Numbered from the stretch's first letter, positions 19,669 through 29,040 are shown. The stretch: DNA of 34,116 nt from Bacteroidota bacterium (GCA_947487905.1 CANLAV010000010.1:1-34116), one strand, 5' to 3'. The notes: generated by a model from the sequence alone, not told the origin. Translations and numbers: made by a program.

Positions 19669-21504
19669 ATGAAATTATTTTTCAGAATTTTAGCGTACTC
19701 TAAACCTTATCCAGCTTATTTAATACCATACATTTTTTTTACAGTGTTTGCTATTATTTTTGGAGTGCTCAATTTTGGTATATTAATTCCTTTACTCGAT
19801 TATTTATTTAATCCAGAAAATAGCATTAAGGTTGTTAATGAATTGCCATCATTTAGTTTATCGTCCAATTATTTTAAACAATTATTAGATTACTTTACCT
19901 ACCAATTTGGTGGAGAAGACAAACAAAAGGCATTACTCGTTATGTGTATCGTCATTGGTATTTGCGTGTTTTTATCAAATGTGTTTAAATACTTATCGCA
20001 ATATGTTTTAACAAAAGTAAGAACGAAATTAGTTTACAATCTCAAAGAAGCGCTTTACGAAAAAATAATTCGTTTAGATATGGGCTTTTTTACCAGTTCG
20101 AAAAAAGGTAATTTATTATCTATTATTTCAACGGATGTTCATGAAATTGAAAACTCGATTGTGGGCAGTATTCAAGTGGTATTTAGAGAACCTTTTGTGA
20201 TTATTTCTTATTTCATTTTATTATTTTCTATTTCAACCAAACTTACCTTATTTTCAATTATTTATTTTCCAATTGTAGGTGTTGTCATTGCTTTAATCAC
20301 AAAATCATTACGAAAAAAAATGGGGCAATTGATGTTTTTACAAGGCGATTTATTAAGCTTAGTTGAGGAAACTATTTCAAACATACGCGTGATTAAAGCA
20401 TTTAATAATATTCCTTTCTTTTCTAAAAAATTTGATAGAGAAAATGAAAAATACAAAAATTTATCGCGTTCAATTATCAATAAAAGAGAATTATCTTCTC
20501 CGATTTCCGAAGTATTAGGCGTATCAGCAGTTGTTGGCTTAATTATATACGGTGGAAGTTTAGTATTAAACAATACCGGTGAATTAAGTGGCTCCCAATT
20601 TCTAACTTATTTAGTTGTTTTTGCAATGATATTAGGACCTGCAAAAAACATAACGGTGGCGATTGCCAATATTCAAAAAGGATTGGCATCAGGTGATCGT
20701 ATTTTTGAAATAATTGATACAGAAATTCAAATTAAAAATAATGAACATGCACAAGCCATTTCAGTTTTTAAAGATCAAATAGAATTCAAAAACGTATCTT
20801 TCAGTTATAAAAAAGGCGATGAAGGGTTCGTATTAAAAAATATTAGTTTAAATTTAAAATGTGGTAAAACAATTGCATTAGTTGGACAAAGTGGAAGTGG
20901 AAAAACAACTTTAGCTGATATGATTCCACGTTTTTATGATACAGATTTAGGTGAAATAAAAATTGATGGCATCAATATTAAATCAATTGATATAGAAAGT
21001 TTAAGAAATCAAATTGGTGTGGTGACTCAAGAAAGTATTTTATTTAATGACACCATTGAAAATAATATTTCATTTGGATTAAAAAACACCACTAAAGAAC
21101 AAATCATTGAAGCCGCCAAAATTGCCAACGCCCATCAATTTATCATGGAGCAAGCCGACGGTTATCAAACAAATATTGGTGATAGAGGAGGAAAATTAAG
21201 TGGAGGGCAACGCCAACGAATAAGCATTGCCAGAGCTATTTTAAAAAATCCACCTATATTAATTTTAGATGAAGCTACCAGTGCGCTTGATACTGAAAGT
21301 GAAAGATTGGTTCAAGATGCTTTAACAAAATTAATGGAAAACAGAACAAGCATTGTGATTGCTCATCGATTAAGCACCATCATTAATGCGGATGAAATCA
21401 TTGTATTAGACAAAGGTGAAATTATAGAAAAAGGTTCGCATGATGAACTGCTTTTAAAACAAGGCATTTACAAGAAACTGTTTGACATGCAAAATTTCAA
21501 ATAA
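19669..21504 (+). CDS. ABC transporter, fused permease/ATPase (MsbA-like exporter)
   Basis: A 611-residue half-transporter that works as a homodimer in the inner membrane to export lipids, lipid-linked sugars or drugs. Six membrane helices occupy residues 15-320. The nucleotide-binding domain has Walker A VGQSGSGKTT near 404-413, Q-loop VVTQES, signature LSGGQRQR near 510, Walker B ILILDEATSALD near 530 and the H-loop IVIAHRLST. In Bacteroidota such genes are usually annotated as MsbA-like lipid A or phospholipid flippases; the substrate is not proven. A CvfB-like gene follows after 10 nt. The upstream 85 bp are shared with the divergent GT2 gene. Confidence 0.93.
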   Translation: MKLFFRILAYSKPYPAYLIPYIFFTVFAIIFGVLNFGILIPLLDYLFNPENSIKVVNELPSFSLSSNYFKQLLDYFTYQFGGEDKQKALLVMCIVIGICVFLSNVFKYLSQYVLTKVRTKLVYNLKEALYEKIIRLDMGFFTSSKKGNLLSIISTDVHEIENSIVGSIQVVFREPFVIISYFILLFSISTKLTLFSIIYFPIVGVVIALITKSLRKKMGQLMFLQGDLLSLVEETISNIRVIKAFNNIPFFSKKFDRENEKYKNLSRSIINKRELSSPISEVLGVSAVVGLIIYGGSLVLNNTGELSGSQFLTYLVVFAMILGPAKNITVAIANIQKGLASGDRIFEIIDTEIQIKNNEHAQAISVFKDQIEFKNVSFSYKKGDEGFVLKNISLNLKCGKTIALVGQSGSGKTTLADMIPRFYDTDLGEIKIDGINIKSIDIESLRNQIGVVTQESILFNDTIENNISFGLKNTTKEQIIEAAKIANAHQFIMEQADGYQTNIGDRGGKLSGGQRQRISIARAILKNPPILILDEATSALDTESERLVQDALTKLMENRTSIVIAHRLSTIINADEIIVLDKGEIIEKGSHDELLLKQGIYKKLFDMQNFK

Positions 21505-21514
21505 TAAAAAAATT

Positions 21515-22366
21515 ATGATAAGATTAGGACAAACCAATATTTTAAAAATTATTAGAGATACGCCGGTTGGTTTATTTTTAGGGGAAGATGATTCAGAAGT
21601 TGTATTGTTGCCAAAAAAATTCATAGAACCTGGCTTTGATGTCAATACTGAAATTGAAGTGTTTATTTATAAAGATTCGAACGATCGCATCATCGCAACA
21701 CGTTTAAAGCCTTATGTTGAAATTAATCATTTTGCTTTTTTAAACGTAAGTGATACGAATCAATACGGTGCATTCTTAGATTGGGGTTTAGAGAAAGATT
21801 TATTTGTTCCGTTTAAAGAACAAAAAAGAAAAATGGAAGTGGGAAGAAATTATGTTGTATTTGTTTACATCGATGAAGCTTCAGATAGAATTGTAGCTTC
21901 AAGCAAAGTCAATAAATTTATCAGTAACGAAACCTTAGAAGTTGAACAAGCTGAAGAAGTTGATTTATTGGTTTATGATGAAACACCTTTAGGATTTACC
22001 TGCATCATCAATGGTATTCATAAAGGACTTATTTATCACAATGAAATTTTTCAAGATGTCATAGTTGGTGATGAATTAAAAGGATACATCAAAGCGATTA
22101 GAGAAGGGAATTTAATTGATTTAAGTTTACAAAAAATAGGTTTTAAACATGTACTTTCATCAACAGATACTATTTTAGAATTTTTAAAAGCAAACGAAGG
22201 GTTTATGCCTTATACAGACAAGACATCACCTGATATCATTGAAAGAAAATTCAACATGAGTAAGTCAACGTTCAAAAAAACAATCGGTATTTTATACAGA
22301 CAGCGTAAAGTGACCTTAGAAGAAAATGGGGTAAGACTTATAGATGGAAGTGATGAAAAAATATAA
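21515..22366 (+). CDS. CvfB-like S1 RNA-binding protein
   Basis: A 283-residue cytoplasmic protein with the CvfB layout: an N-terminal S1-like barrel (LGQTNILKIIRDTPVGLFLG), a second S1 domain (FAFLNVSDTNQYGAFLDWGLEKDLFVPF), a third degenerate S1 (VGDELKGYIKAIREGNLIDL), and a C-terminal winged helix (SPDIIERKFNMSKSTFKKTIGILY...). CvfB-family proteins bind RNA; in staphylococci the member affects virulence gene expression, but no such role is implied here. I start at the ATG at 21515 (MIRLGQTN), not the upstream TTG at 21482, because the TTG lies within the end of the ABC transporter gene and the ATG fits the family start. Co-transcription with that gene is likely (10-nt gap). Confidence 0.9.
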   Translation: MIRLGQTNILKIIRDTPVGLFLGEDDSEVVLLPKKFIEPGFDVNTEIEVFIYKDSNDRIIATRLKPYVEINHFAFLNVSDTNQYGAFLDWGLEKDLFVPFKEQKRKMEVGRNYVVFVYIDEASDRIVASSKVNKFISNETLEVEQAEEVDLLVYDETPLGFTCIINGIHKGLIYHNEIFQDVIVGDELKGYIKAIREGNLIDLSLQKIGFKHVLSSTDTILEFLKANEGFMPYTDKTSPDIIERKFNMSKSTFKKTIGILYRQRKVTLEENGVRLIDGSDEKI

Positions 22367-22373
22367 TGACCTA

Positions 22374-23129
22374 TTAGAAATAATAAAAGTCTTTTGTTCG
22401 TTTATATAATGGTAAAATCCAACCAAATCGAAAGCCATTAATCACATCTAACCTTTTTTCAGTATCAGGTAATCCAGTATTATAATTAAAGCCTCTTAAA
22501 CTGGTAGTAAAACCCTCGTGAAATTCAAAGCCGGCATAAAAATTAACTAAGCGATTATTGCTAAAGTATTTGTAACCGATAAACTGTGATAACTCAAATC
22601 CACCAGTAAGATGGTCGTATCCTTTTTGTAAATCACCAGACACAGCTGCTACTTTTTTACTAGCATCATACATTTTTACTTTATGCAACATGTAACCCCC
22701 GCCTACTGTAAAAAACAATCCTGAATTTGGATTAGGGCCTAGTTTATTAAAAAGATAACCAACATGTGCACATATGTTCCAACCTCGATGAGTTAATCTC
22801 AAATCAGCCGGATAACCTTCATTATCAACCACAAAACCATCTGAATTTTTAATAGACGAAATCACATCTTCTTTAACTGACCGTCCAAAAACATAACTTC
22901 CTTCTACACCAAACAACACATTATGTTTTGTTTTCCAGGTAAATGATCCACCTGCACTCAAATTTGGTCCGAATCGATTGGCTAAATCATTTTGTGGAAT
23001 CTGTCCGCTTAAATGAACCCCAACCATTAAAATACGAAAAGCAGAATCTTTTACGGACTGAGCTAAAACAGTATTTGTTAAAGCATTTACAATTAGAATG
23101 GCTATGAGAGCGTATTTTTTCAACGACAT
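22374..23129 (-). CDS. Outer-membrane beta-barrel protein
   Basis: A 251-residue protein with a Sec signal peptide (1-23, ending NTVLAQ). The mature part is built of amphipathic strands with many alternating aromatic residues (NLSAGGSFTWKT, NVLFGVEGSYVFG, WNICAHVGYLFN, LFFTVGGGYMLHK, FIGYKYFS, NFYAGFEFHEG), and it ends in a terminal aromatic (DFYYF), typical of small outer-membrane barrels. The exact family was not identified and the ligand is unknown. It is convergent with the CvfB-like gene, with only 7 bp between the stop codons. The ATG at 23129 overlaps a possible -7 box (minus-strand TATATTTA), so a start at the TTG two codons later (23123) cannot be excluded; the signal peptide is unaffected. 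Confidence 0.82.
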   Translation of the reverse strand: MSLKKYALIAILIVNALTNTVLAQSVKDSAFRILMVGVHLSGQIPQNDLANRFGPNLSAGGSFTWKTKHNVLFGVEGSYVFGRSVKEDVISSIKNSDGFVVDNEGYPADLRLTHRGWNICAHVGYLFNKLGPNPNSGLFFTVGGGYMLHKVKMYDASKKVAAVSGDLQKGYDHLTGGFELSQFIGYKYFSNNRLVNFYAGFEFHEGFTTSLRGFNYNTGLPDTEKRLDVINGFRFGWILPLYKRTKDFYYF

Positions 23130-23243
23130 AAATATATTGATTTTTTAATAAGCAAAACGAAATAACATCCAAAACTTTAGAATGTTAATTGTTTATCCTA
23201 ATAATTATTATAAATAAGTTTAAATTCGTACCAAAAAAATACT

Positions 23244-24401
23244 ATGTCAGATTTTTCAAAACATAAATTCGGAACCAAAGCTATTCATGCTGGTGCAGAA
23301 CCTGATCCAACAACTGGTGCAATCATGACACCAATTTTTCAAACTTCAACATACGTTCAAGAATCGCCTGGAACCAATAAAGGTTATGGTTATGCACGTG
23401 GTAAAAATCCAACAAGAACAGCATTACAAACCAATATTGCTGCCTTAGAAAACGGAAAACATGCCTTATGTTTTAGTAGCGGAATGGGTGCTACTGATGC
23501 TGTTATGAAATTATTACGTCCAGGAGATGAAGTTATTACAGGTGATGATTTATATGGTGGTTCATACAGGATGTTTACACAAATATTTGCTCATTACGGC
23601 ATCAAATTTCACTTCATTAATTTGACTAATGCAGATAATATTAAAAACTACATCAATGCAAACACTAAATTAATTTGGGTTGAAACGCCTACAAATCCTA
23701 CGATGCAAATTGTAGATATTGAAGCGTGTTCTGCAATCTCAAAAGCTAATAATTTAACGTTAGTGATTGATAATACATTTGCATCACCTTATTTACAAAA
23801 CCCCTTAGCGTTAGGTGCTGATATTGTTATGCATTCTGCCACAAAATATTTAGGTGGCCACAGCGACGTTGTTATGGGTGCCTTAATTACAAATGATGAT
23901 GCTATTTTTGATAAATTATATTTTATTTTAAATAGCTGTGGAGCAAATCCTGGTCCAATGGATTGTTTTCTAGTGATGCGAGGGATTAAAACCTTGCATT
24001 TACGCATGGAACGCCATTGCTCAAATGGTAGAAAAATTGCTGAGTATTTTAAAACACATCCTAAAATTGAAAAAGTATATTGGCCAGGATTTACCGATCA
24101 TCCAAATCACTTAATTGCTAAAAAACAAATGAAAGATTTTGGTGGTATGATTTCAATTGTGCTTAAAGGAGCAAGTCTTGAAGACACTTTTAAAATCGCC
24201 TCTTCATTCAAGGTTTTTTCATTAGCAGAATCATTAGGTGGTGTTGAATCCTTAATAAATCATCCAGCTACTATGACGCACGCCTCCATACCAAAAGCAG
24301 AAAGAGATAAAGCAGGAGTTGTAGAAAATTTACTAAGACTAAGCGTTGGAGTAGAAGATGTAGAAGATTTATTAGAAGATTTAAAACAAGCCTTGAGCTA
24401 A
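23244..24401 (+). CDS. Cystathionine gamma-synthase / gamma-lyase (PLP-dependent)
   Basis: A 385-residue fold-type I PLP enzyme of the Cys/Met metabolism family. The PLP lysine is K201 in HSATKYLGGHSD, with D176 in VIDNT contacting the pyridine nitrogen. The YGYARGKNPT (47-56) and SSGMGA (79-84) phosphate-binding segments are intact. Synthase (joining activated homoserine and cysteine) and lyase (cleaving cystathionine) cannot be separated reliably by eye, so no symbol is given. The enzyme is cytoplasmic. A strong hairpin terminator follows 10 bp after the stop, making it a single-gene unit. The upstream 114 bp show no recognisable SAM riboswitch. Confidence 0.93.
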   Translation: MSDFSKHKFGTKAIHAGAEPDPTTGAIMTPIFQTSTYVQESPGTNKGYGYARGKNPTRTALQTNIAALENGKHALCFSSGMGATDAVMKLLRPGDEVITGDDLYGGSYRMFTQIFAHYGIKFHFINLTNADNIKNYINANTKLIWVETPTNPTMQIVDIEACSAISKANNLTLVIDNTFASPYLQNPLALGADIVMHSATKYLGGHSDVVMGALITNDDAIFDKLYFILNSCGANPGPMDCFLVMRGIKTLHLRMERHCSNGRKIAEYFKTHPKIEKVYWPGFTDHPNHLIAKKQMKDFGGMISIVLKGASLEDTFKIASSFKVFSLAESLGGVESLINHPATMTHASIPKAERDKAGVVENLLRLSVGVEDVEDLLEDLKQALS

Positions 24402-24411
24402 ACAAACATTC

Positions 24412-24445
24412 AAAATCTGTTGTGTAAAAAAACACAACAGATTTT
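24412..24445 (+). terminator. Terminator of the cystathionine enzyme gene
   Basis: Perfect 14-bp inverted repeat (arms 24412-24425 and 24432-24445, core ATCTGTTGTGT/ACACAACAGAT) with a six-A loop and T residues at the end of the right arm. It sits 10 bp after the stop codon. Confidence 0.85.
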
Positions 24446-24484
24446 AAGAAGTGTCTCTGTTCATACAAAGCACGATATTTAATC

Positions 24485-25213
24485 ATGTATAAACTATCCA
24501 TCGTCAACTATTATAACACAACGCCATTTTTATTTGGTATAAATAATAGTTCTATAAAAAATGAACTTCAAATTGAACTTGATATACCAAGTGTCTGTGC
24601 TCAAAAATTAAAAAACAAAACGGTTGACATTGGCTTAGTGCCTGTTGCTGTTTTGCCAGAATTATCATCCTATCATATCATTACAAATTACTGCATTGGA
24701 GCAAATGGTAAGGTTGACAGTGTAAAACTTTTTTCAGAAAAACCACTGGATGAGTTAACTCATATTTTGCTAGATTACCAATCAAAAACTTCGGTAGCGT
24801 TAGTGCAAGTATTGAATAAACATTTTTGGAAAAAGAATATTCAATTTATTGATGCAAAAGAAGGGTTTGAAAATCAAATTAATGGCACAACTGGAGCTGT
24901 AATAATTGGAGATAGGACTTTTGGCTTAACTAAATATCCGTATCAAATAGATTTAGCAGAAGAATGGGTAAAACATACAAATTTACCTTTTGTATTTGCA
25001 GCTTGGGTAAGTAATATTGAATTGCCACCTGATTTTATTGAGCGCTTTAGTGATGCTTTAGCTTTTGGTATAGCAAATATTGATGAAGCCATTTCACAAA
25101 ACCCAAAAAAAATTGATGGTTTTGATGCCGTTGATTATTTTAAAAATAAAATCTCTTACAATCTTTCAGAAGAAAAAAAATTAGGATTAAAAACATTTTT
25201 AAATTTAATCTAA
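24485..25213 (+). CDS. mqnA: Chorismate dehydratase MqnA (menaquinone, futalosine pathway)
   Basis: MqnA dehydrates chorismate to 3-enolpyruvylbenzoate, the first step of the futalosine route to menaquinone. The 242-residue protein has the periplasmic-binding-protein-like fold of the family: N-terminal LSIVNYYNTTPFLFGI, IPSVCAQKLKNKTVDIGLVPVAVL (38-60), the KVDSVKLFS strand, LLDYQSKTSVALVQVL, and GAVIIGDRTFG (142-152). No signal peptide is present, as expected for the cytosolic enzyme. It stands alone between a terminator and the convergent gatC gene; other mqn genes must be elsewhere. Close relatives MqnD share the fold but not this motif set. Confidence 0.93.
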   Translation: MYKLSIVNYYNTTPFLFGINNSSIKNELQIELDIPSVCAQKLKNKTVDIGLVPVAVLPELSSYHIITNYCIGANGKVDSVKLFSEKPLDELTHILLDYQSKTSVALVQVLNKHFWKKNIQFIDAKEGFENQINGTTGAVIIGDRTFGLTKYPYQIDLAEEWVKHTNLPFVFAAWVSNIELPPDFIERFSDALAFGIANIDEAISQNPKKIDGFDAVDYFKNKISYNLSEEKKLGLKTFLNLI

Positions 25214-25222
25214 CAGCGCGTT

Positions 25223-25525
25223 TTATTCGCCCTGAGAAATGACTTTCGGCACTTTAAAATAATCAGAATCTTTTCGTGGTGCATTTTTTAAAGCATCTTT
25301 CTGATTTAATGTTTCAACAGGAATATCTTCGCGCATCACATTAAACTCGTCAGTCATATAAATTAAAGGTTCAACACCTTCTGTGTCCAACTCGTTTAAT
25401 TTATCAATAAAAGTAAGCATACGGTTCATGTCGTTTGCAATTTCAGCTTTCGCATCATCTGTAAATTCAAGTCGTGCTAAATGAGCTACCTCATCCACTG
25501 TTTTTATATCAATTTTATTTGCCAT
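25223..25525 (-). CDS. gatC: Asp-tRNA(Asn)/Glu-tRNA(Gln) amidotransferase subunit C
   Basis: GatC is the small scaffold subunit that holds GatA and GatB together for transamidation of mischarged Glu-tRNA(Gln) or Asp-tRNA(Asn). The 100-residue protein has the family pattern: VDEVAHLARLEFTDDA at the N-terminus, the helix ANDMNRMLTFIDKLNELDTEGVEPL and the C-terminal RKDSDYFKVPKVI. Length is typical. It overlaps the end of plsC by 11 bp, so its translation is probably coupled to plsC on a shared transcript. gatA and gatB are not in the window. Confidence 0.97.
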   Translation of the reverse strand: MANKIDIKTVDEVAHLARLEFTDDAKAEIANDMNRMLTFIDKLNELDTEGVEPLIYMTDEFNVMREDIPVETLNQKDALKNAPRKDSDYFKVPKVISQGE

Positions 25526-26261
25526 TGTATTTAATTAAAGTGTGTTGAATTAAGTTAAAAATGGTTTCTTTTAAAGCGTCCACATCTTGATCGGTTAAAC
25601 CTTTTGTTTGTATGGGTTCGAGTACAATTGTTTTAGCAATACCGCAACAACCATTAGATTTAAAATAACCACCATTTTCGAGTAATTGTTTATGATTTAA
25701 ATTCACAATGGGTACAATTGGTACTTGCTTATCAATGGCTAATTTAAATGCGCCATTTTTAAACGGCATCAATTTTGGTTGCTTCGGAATAGTGCCTTCA
25801 GGAAAAATAACCATACTACGACCTTTATCAATTTCGTTTCCTGCCGACGTAAATGCTTTATGAGCATCTATCCTACTCGTCCGTTTTACAGGAATATCCA
25901 TGCCTTTAAAAAAAGTTCTAAATAAAGGAGCCTTCAACAATTCTGATTTTCCCATGTAAATGGCTAAATGATCTATATAAAATGTGCTTAAAACAATATC
26001 TAAATATGATGTATGGTTGGCCACAAAAACGCATGGCTGCGGCATTTTTTTCGATTTAGATTCAAACACTAATTTTGGAATGATACCTGAACCAAAAGCG
26101 ATACAAAACGACCATATGCGTTTCAAAAAAAAAGCTGCTTCGAGTTTTTTTGTTTTTATAGCTATAAAGAAAAAGGGATACAATACTAAAAACGATATTG
26201 CAAACACGAAAAAAAACCATGTTTTCCAAATGGGTGCAAATAGGCGTTTTACTAAATTCAT
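25515..26261 (-). CDS. plsC: 1-acyl-sn-glycerol-3-phosphate acyltransferase (PlsC-like)
   Basis: This enzyme acylates lysophosphatidate to phosphatidate in phospholipid synthesis at the inner membrane. The 248-residue protein begins with membrane helices (about 12-34), then shows the acyltransferase motif HX4D (HTSYLD, H83/D88), the substrate-contacting FPEGT at 153-157, and a conserved basic/hydrophobic core (PVKRTSR, KLAIDKQVPIVPI). I start at the ATG at 26261, 4 nt after a TATCTTTG promoter box; a longer frame from 26291 begins upstream of that box and would add ten residues that cannot be on the same transcript. gatC overlaps its 3' end by 11 bp. Confidence 0.92.
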   Translation of the reverse strand: MNLVKRLFAPIWKTWFFFVFAISFLVLYPFFFIAIKTKKLEAAFFLKRIWSFCIAFGSGIIPKLVFESKSKKMPQPCVFVANHTSYLDIVLSTFYIDHLAIYMGKSELLKAPLFRTFFKGMDIPVKRTSRIDAHKAFTSAGNEIDKGRSMVIFPEGTIPKQPKLMPFKNGAFKLAIDKQVPIVPIVNLNHKQLLENGGYFKSNGCCGIAKTIVLEPIQTKGLTDQDVDALKETIFNLIQHTLIKYNGK

Positions 26262-26265
26262 GTGG

Positions 26266-26273
26266 CAAAGATA
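26266..26273 (-). promoter_or_regulatory. -7 promoter box of plsC-gatC
   Basis: Minus-strand TATCTTTG, an exact consensus match, followed by CCAC and the ATG. The predicted start site lies at the start codon (leaderless), and the box decides against the longer upstream ATG. No standard -33 TTTG is evident. Confidence 0.6.
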
Positions 26274-26384
26274 ACATTTTTTAAAAAACAAGGCGTGTTG
26301 CCCATACTAGCCGTTATTTATTTAAAAATACTATACAGGCTATTTTATGTATTATTTAAAATCAAATGTTAATTTTACAACCAA

Positions 26385-27044
26385 ATGACATCGACAAATC
26401 TTAACATATCTATACTAAATGCCGGAAAAAAATTTGGCACTGATTGGATTTTTAGAAAATTAGATTTAGAAATAAAACCCTTTGATAAAATAGCGATTTT
26501 AGGTTTAAACGGTTCGGGTAAATCAACTTTATTACAAGCACTTTCGGGATACCTCACATTAAACGAAGGCAACATATTCTTTACACTAAATGGGCAACCT
26601 ATTGATTCAGAGATAATGTATCGATACTGTAGTTATGCCTCGCCGTATTTAGAATTAATTGAAGATTTTACACTAGCGGAACTTATCACGCACACGCAGA
26701 TTTACAAAGCTTTTGTCAATGCTCTGTCAGTTCAAGAAGTTATTGAACTTTCAGGACTATCAGAACATCAGCATAAATTTATTCATCAATTTTCAAGTGG
26801 AATGAAGCAACGTTTAAAATTAACGCTTGCTATTTTAGCCGATGCACCTGTTTTATTGCTTGATGAACCAACCTCTAATTTAGACGTTCAAGTGATACAA
26901 TGGTACCAAACCATGATTCAAAATTATGCCCAAGATAAAACCATCATGGTGTGCTCTAATTCTATTAAAGAAGAATATCATTTTTGTTCGAAAACTATTT
27001 TGATGGAAGACTATAAATCGATAAAAAAAACCTCAACAAAATAA
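26385..27044 (+). CDS. ABC transporter ATP-binding protein
   Basis: A 219-residue stand-alone ATPase subunit. It has Walker A GLNGSGKST at 40-48, the signature FSSGMKQR at 136-143 (a serine replaces the first glycine of LSGGQ, as in some ABC-2 type ATPases) and Walker B VLLLDEPT at 155-162, but the switch histidine region is SNSIKEE rather than a standard H-loop. No permease gene is adjacent, so its partner and substrate cannot be assigned; a CcmA-like or ABC-2 exporter role is possible. Upstream, TAATTTTA (26370-26377) is a weak -7 candidate. rho starts about 140 bp downstream. Confidence 0.85.
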   Translation: MTSTNLNISILNAGKKFGTDWIFRKLDLEIKPFDKIAILGLNGSGKSTLLQALSGYLTLNEGNIFFTLNGQPIDSEIMYRYCSYASPYLELIEDFTLAELITHTQIYKAFVNALSVQEVIELSGLSEHQHKFIHQFSSGMKQRLKLTLAILADAPVLLLDEPTSNLDVQVIQWYQTMIQNYAQDKTIMVCSNSIKEEYHFCSKTILMEDYKSIKKTSTK

Positions 27045-27045
27045 T

Positions 27046-27075
27046 TTTGTAATTAAAAATTATTTCTTATACTTG
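27046..27075 (+). promoter_or_regulatory. Promoter of rho with a leader of about 100 nt
   Basis: TTTG at 27046-27049 and TATACTTG at 27068-27075, one mismatch from TAnnTTTG, are 18 nt apart. Transcription would start near 27080, giving an AT-rich leader of about 104 nt before the ATG at 27184. Rho often autoregulates through its leader, but I see no diagnostic element here. Confidence 0.45.
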
Positions 27076-27183
27076 TACTGTTAATATAACAATCTACTAA
27101 TATCTGTGTAGATAATAATCAAAAACCACTATTATAAAATTAGTAACCTCTTATCATTATTTTTCCATTTAACTTAACATTGT

Positions 27184-29016
27184 ATGTTTGAAGTATTAGA
27201 TTTAAGTAGCAGAGCTTTGCCTCAGCTAAAAGACATTAGTAAACAATTTGGCATTGACGCAAAAGGATTGGGAAAACCAGAATTAGTATTAGCAATTGTT
27301 GATGCGCAAATGGCAAACCCTGATTTAGCAAGCAAAATAACTGCAGAGTTCCCTAAAAAAGATACAATTAAACCTGAAAAATCTTCGGATGCAAAAGTTA
27401 AAAAACCTCGTATTCAAAAAGTTGTTGAAACAGATTTACCAACTGAAAAAATAACTTCAGAATTTAAAACTGAATTACAATCTAACATTGAACAACCTGC
27501 GCCAACTGAACCAATTTCGGAATTAAAACCCGTTATTGAAAAAATAGAAACAGAAAAAGTCATTTCTCATCCTAAACCTGTTCACAATCATCAAAACCAA
27601 AATAGAAACCAAAATCCGAATCAAAACCCTAATCAAAACCCTAATCAAAATAGACCAAATCCAAACCAAACTAAAAACCCCAATCAAAATCAGCCTAAAC
27701 ACAACCATCCGCAATATACTAACGAAAAATCGCAGGCTGAACACGAATCGAAACCTGTTATAAATAATGATTTTGCCATTAATATTGAAACAGAAGAAAA
27801 ACAATTATCAGTAGACGGAATGGAATCTAACGAATCAAAAGATTCGAAAGAAAATGATAATAAACATTTACCAAAACCAGAAAGAGTGTATTACAATTTT
27901 GATGGTATTGCAATTGGTGAAGGTGTATTAGAAATGATGCCTGATGGTTATGGTTTTTTAAGAAGTTCAGATTATAATTATTTAAGTTCGCCCGATGATA
28001 TTTATGTATCACAAGCACAAGTAAAATTATTTGGATTAAAAACAGGCGACGTTGTAAGAGGTGGCATTAGACCTCCAAAAGACGGAGAGAAATTTTTCCC
28101 CTTAGTAAAGGTTGAAGAAATTAATGGAAGAGAACCTTCTTTTGTAAGAGATAGAGTTCCCTTTGATTATTTAACACCTTTATTCCCTGATCAAAAATTA
28201 AAATTAACTGGTCATCCAACACAAACTAATAGCACACGTATCATTGATATGTTTGCACCTATTGGAAAAGGACAACGTGGTTTAATTGTTGCACAACCAA
28301 AAACGGGTAAAACTGTTTTATTAAAAGACATCGCTAACGCGATTGCCTATAACCATCCAGAAGTATATTTAATTATTTTATTAATTGATGAACGACCTGA
28401 AGAGGTTACAGATATGGCACGTAGCGTAAAAGCTGAAGTTGTATCATCAACATTTGATGAGCCAGCAGAAAAACACGTGAAGATTGCCAACATTGTTTTG
28501 GAAAAAGCAAAACGTATGGTAGAATGTGGGCACGATGTTGTGATTCTTTTAGATAGTATTACACGTATGGCTCGTGCTTACAATACAGTAGCACCAAGCA
28601 GCGGAAAAGTATTATCGGGCGGTGTAGAAGCGAATGCATTGCAAAAACCAAAACGTTTTTTTGGTGCAGCCCGTAAAATCGAAAATGGTGGTTCATTAAC
28701 TATTATTGCAACAGCCTTAACAGATACTGGATCAAAAATGGACGAAGTTATTTTTGAAGAATTTAAAGGAACAGGAAATATGGAATTGCAATTGGATCGT
28801 AAAATTGCTAATCGTCGTATTTTTCCTGCTGTTGATTTATCTTCTTCGAGTACACGACGTGATGATTTATTGTTAAGCAAAGAAACCTTGCAACGCCTTT
28901 GGGTATTGAGAAAACATTTAGCCGACATGAATCCTATTGAAGCGATGGAGTTTTTGTTAAATCAAATTAGTAAAACCCAAACTAACGAAGAATTTTTAAT
29001 TGGCATGAACCGTTAA
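27184..29016 (+). CDS. rho: Transcription termination factor Rho
   Basis: Rho is the hexameric RNA-dependent ATPase that ends transcription. The 610-residue product is well above the roughly 420 residues of E. coli Rho. Residues 1-45 hold the Rho_N helical motif ([18 protein letters not shown]). Residues 60-235 are an added region that is charged and, at 134-177, almost purely N/Q/P/H/R/K (NQNP repeats). The RNA-binding barrel follows ([17 protein letters not shown], about 244-260), then the ATPase: Walker A PKTGKTV near 372, Walker [17 protein letters not shown], and the R-loop region [21 protein letters not shown]. The long disordered insertion is a known Bacteroidota Rho trait, and in Bacteroides it drives condensate formation. 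A DUF4199-like gene follows after 24 bp and is probably co-transcribed. Confidence 0.97.
   Translation: MFEVLDLSSRALPQLKDISKQFGIDAKGLGKPELVLAIVDAQMANPDLASKITAEFPKKDTIKPEKSSDAKVKKPRIQKVVETDLPTEKITSEFKTELQSNIEQPAPTEPISELKPVIEKIETEKVISHPKPVHNHQNQNRNQNPNQNPNQNPNQNRPNPNQTKNPNQNQPKHNHPQYTNEKSQAEHESKPVINNDFAINIETEEKQLSVDGMESNESKDSKENDNKHLPKPERVYYNFDGIAIGEGVLEMMPDGYGFLRSSDYNYLSSPDDIYVSQAQVKLFGLKTGDVVRGGIRPPKDGEKFFPLVKVEEINGREPSFVRDRVPFDYLTPLFPDQKLKLTGHPTQTNSTRIIDMFAPIGKGQRGLIVAQPKTGKTVLLKDIANAIAYNHPEVYLIILLIDERPEEVTDMARSVKAEVVSSTFDEPAEKHVKIANIVLEKAKRMVECGHDVVILLDSITRMARAYNTVAPSSGKVLSGGVEANALQKPKRFFGAARKIENGGSLTIIATALTDTGSKMDEVIFEEFKGTGNMELQLDRKIANRRIFPAVDLSSSSTRRDDLLLSKETLQRLWVLRKHLADMNPIEAMEFLLNQISKTQTNEEFLIGMNR
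27607..27650 (+). repeat. 12-bp tandem repeat inside rho
   Basis: The unit AATCAAAACCCT occurs at 27619-27630 and 27631-27642, with a partial unit at 27643-27650 and a degenerate one at 27607-27618. Each unit encodes NQNP. Its 12-bp period keeps the frame, so copy changes would lengthen or shorten the disordered insertion without breaking the gene. Confidence 0.85.
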
Positions 29017-29040
29017 TTTTTTGACATTTAAATTTACAGT

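Noticed and set aside
23130-23243. SAM riboswitch upstream of the cystathionine enzyme gene
   Set aside because: The 114-bp gap is plain AT-rich sequence without the conserved helices of a SAM aptamer.
24402-24484. Promoter for mqnA
   Set aside because: Apart from the terminator at 24412-24445, no TAnnTTTG box with proper spacing could be found in this gap.
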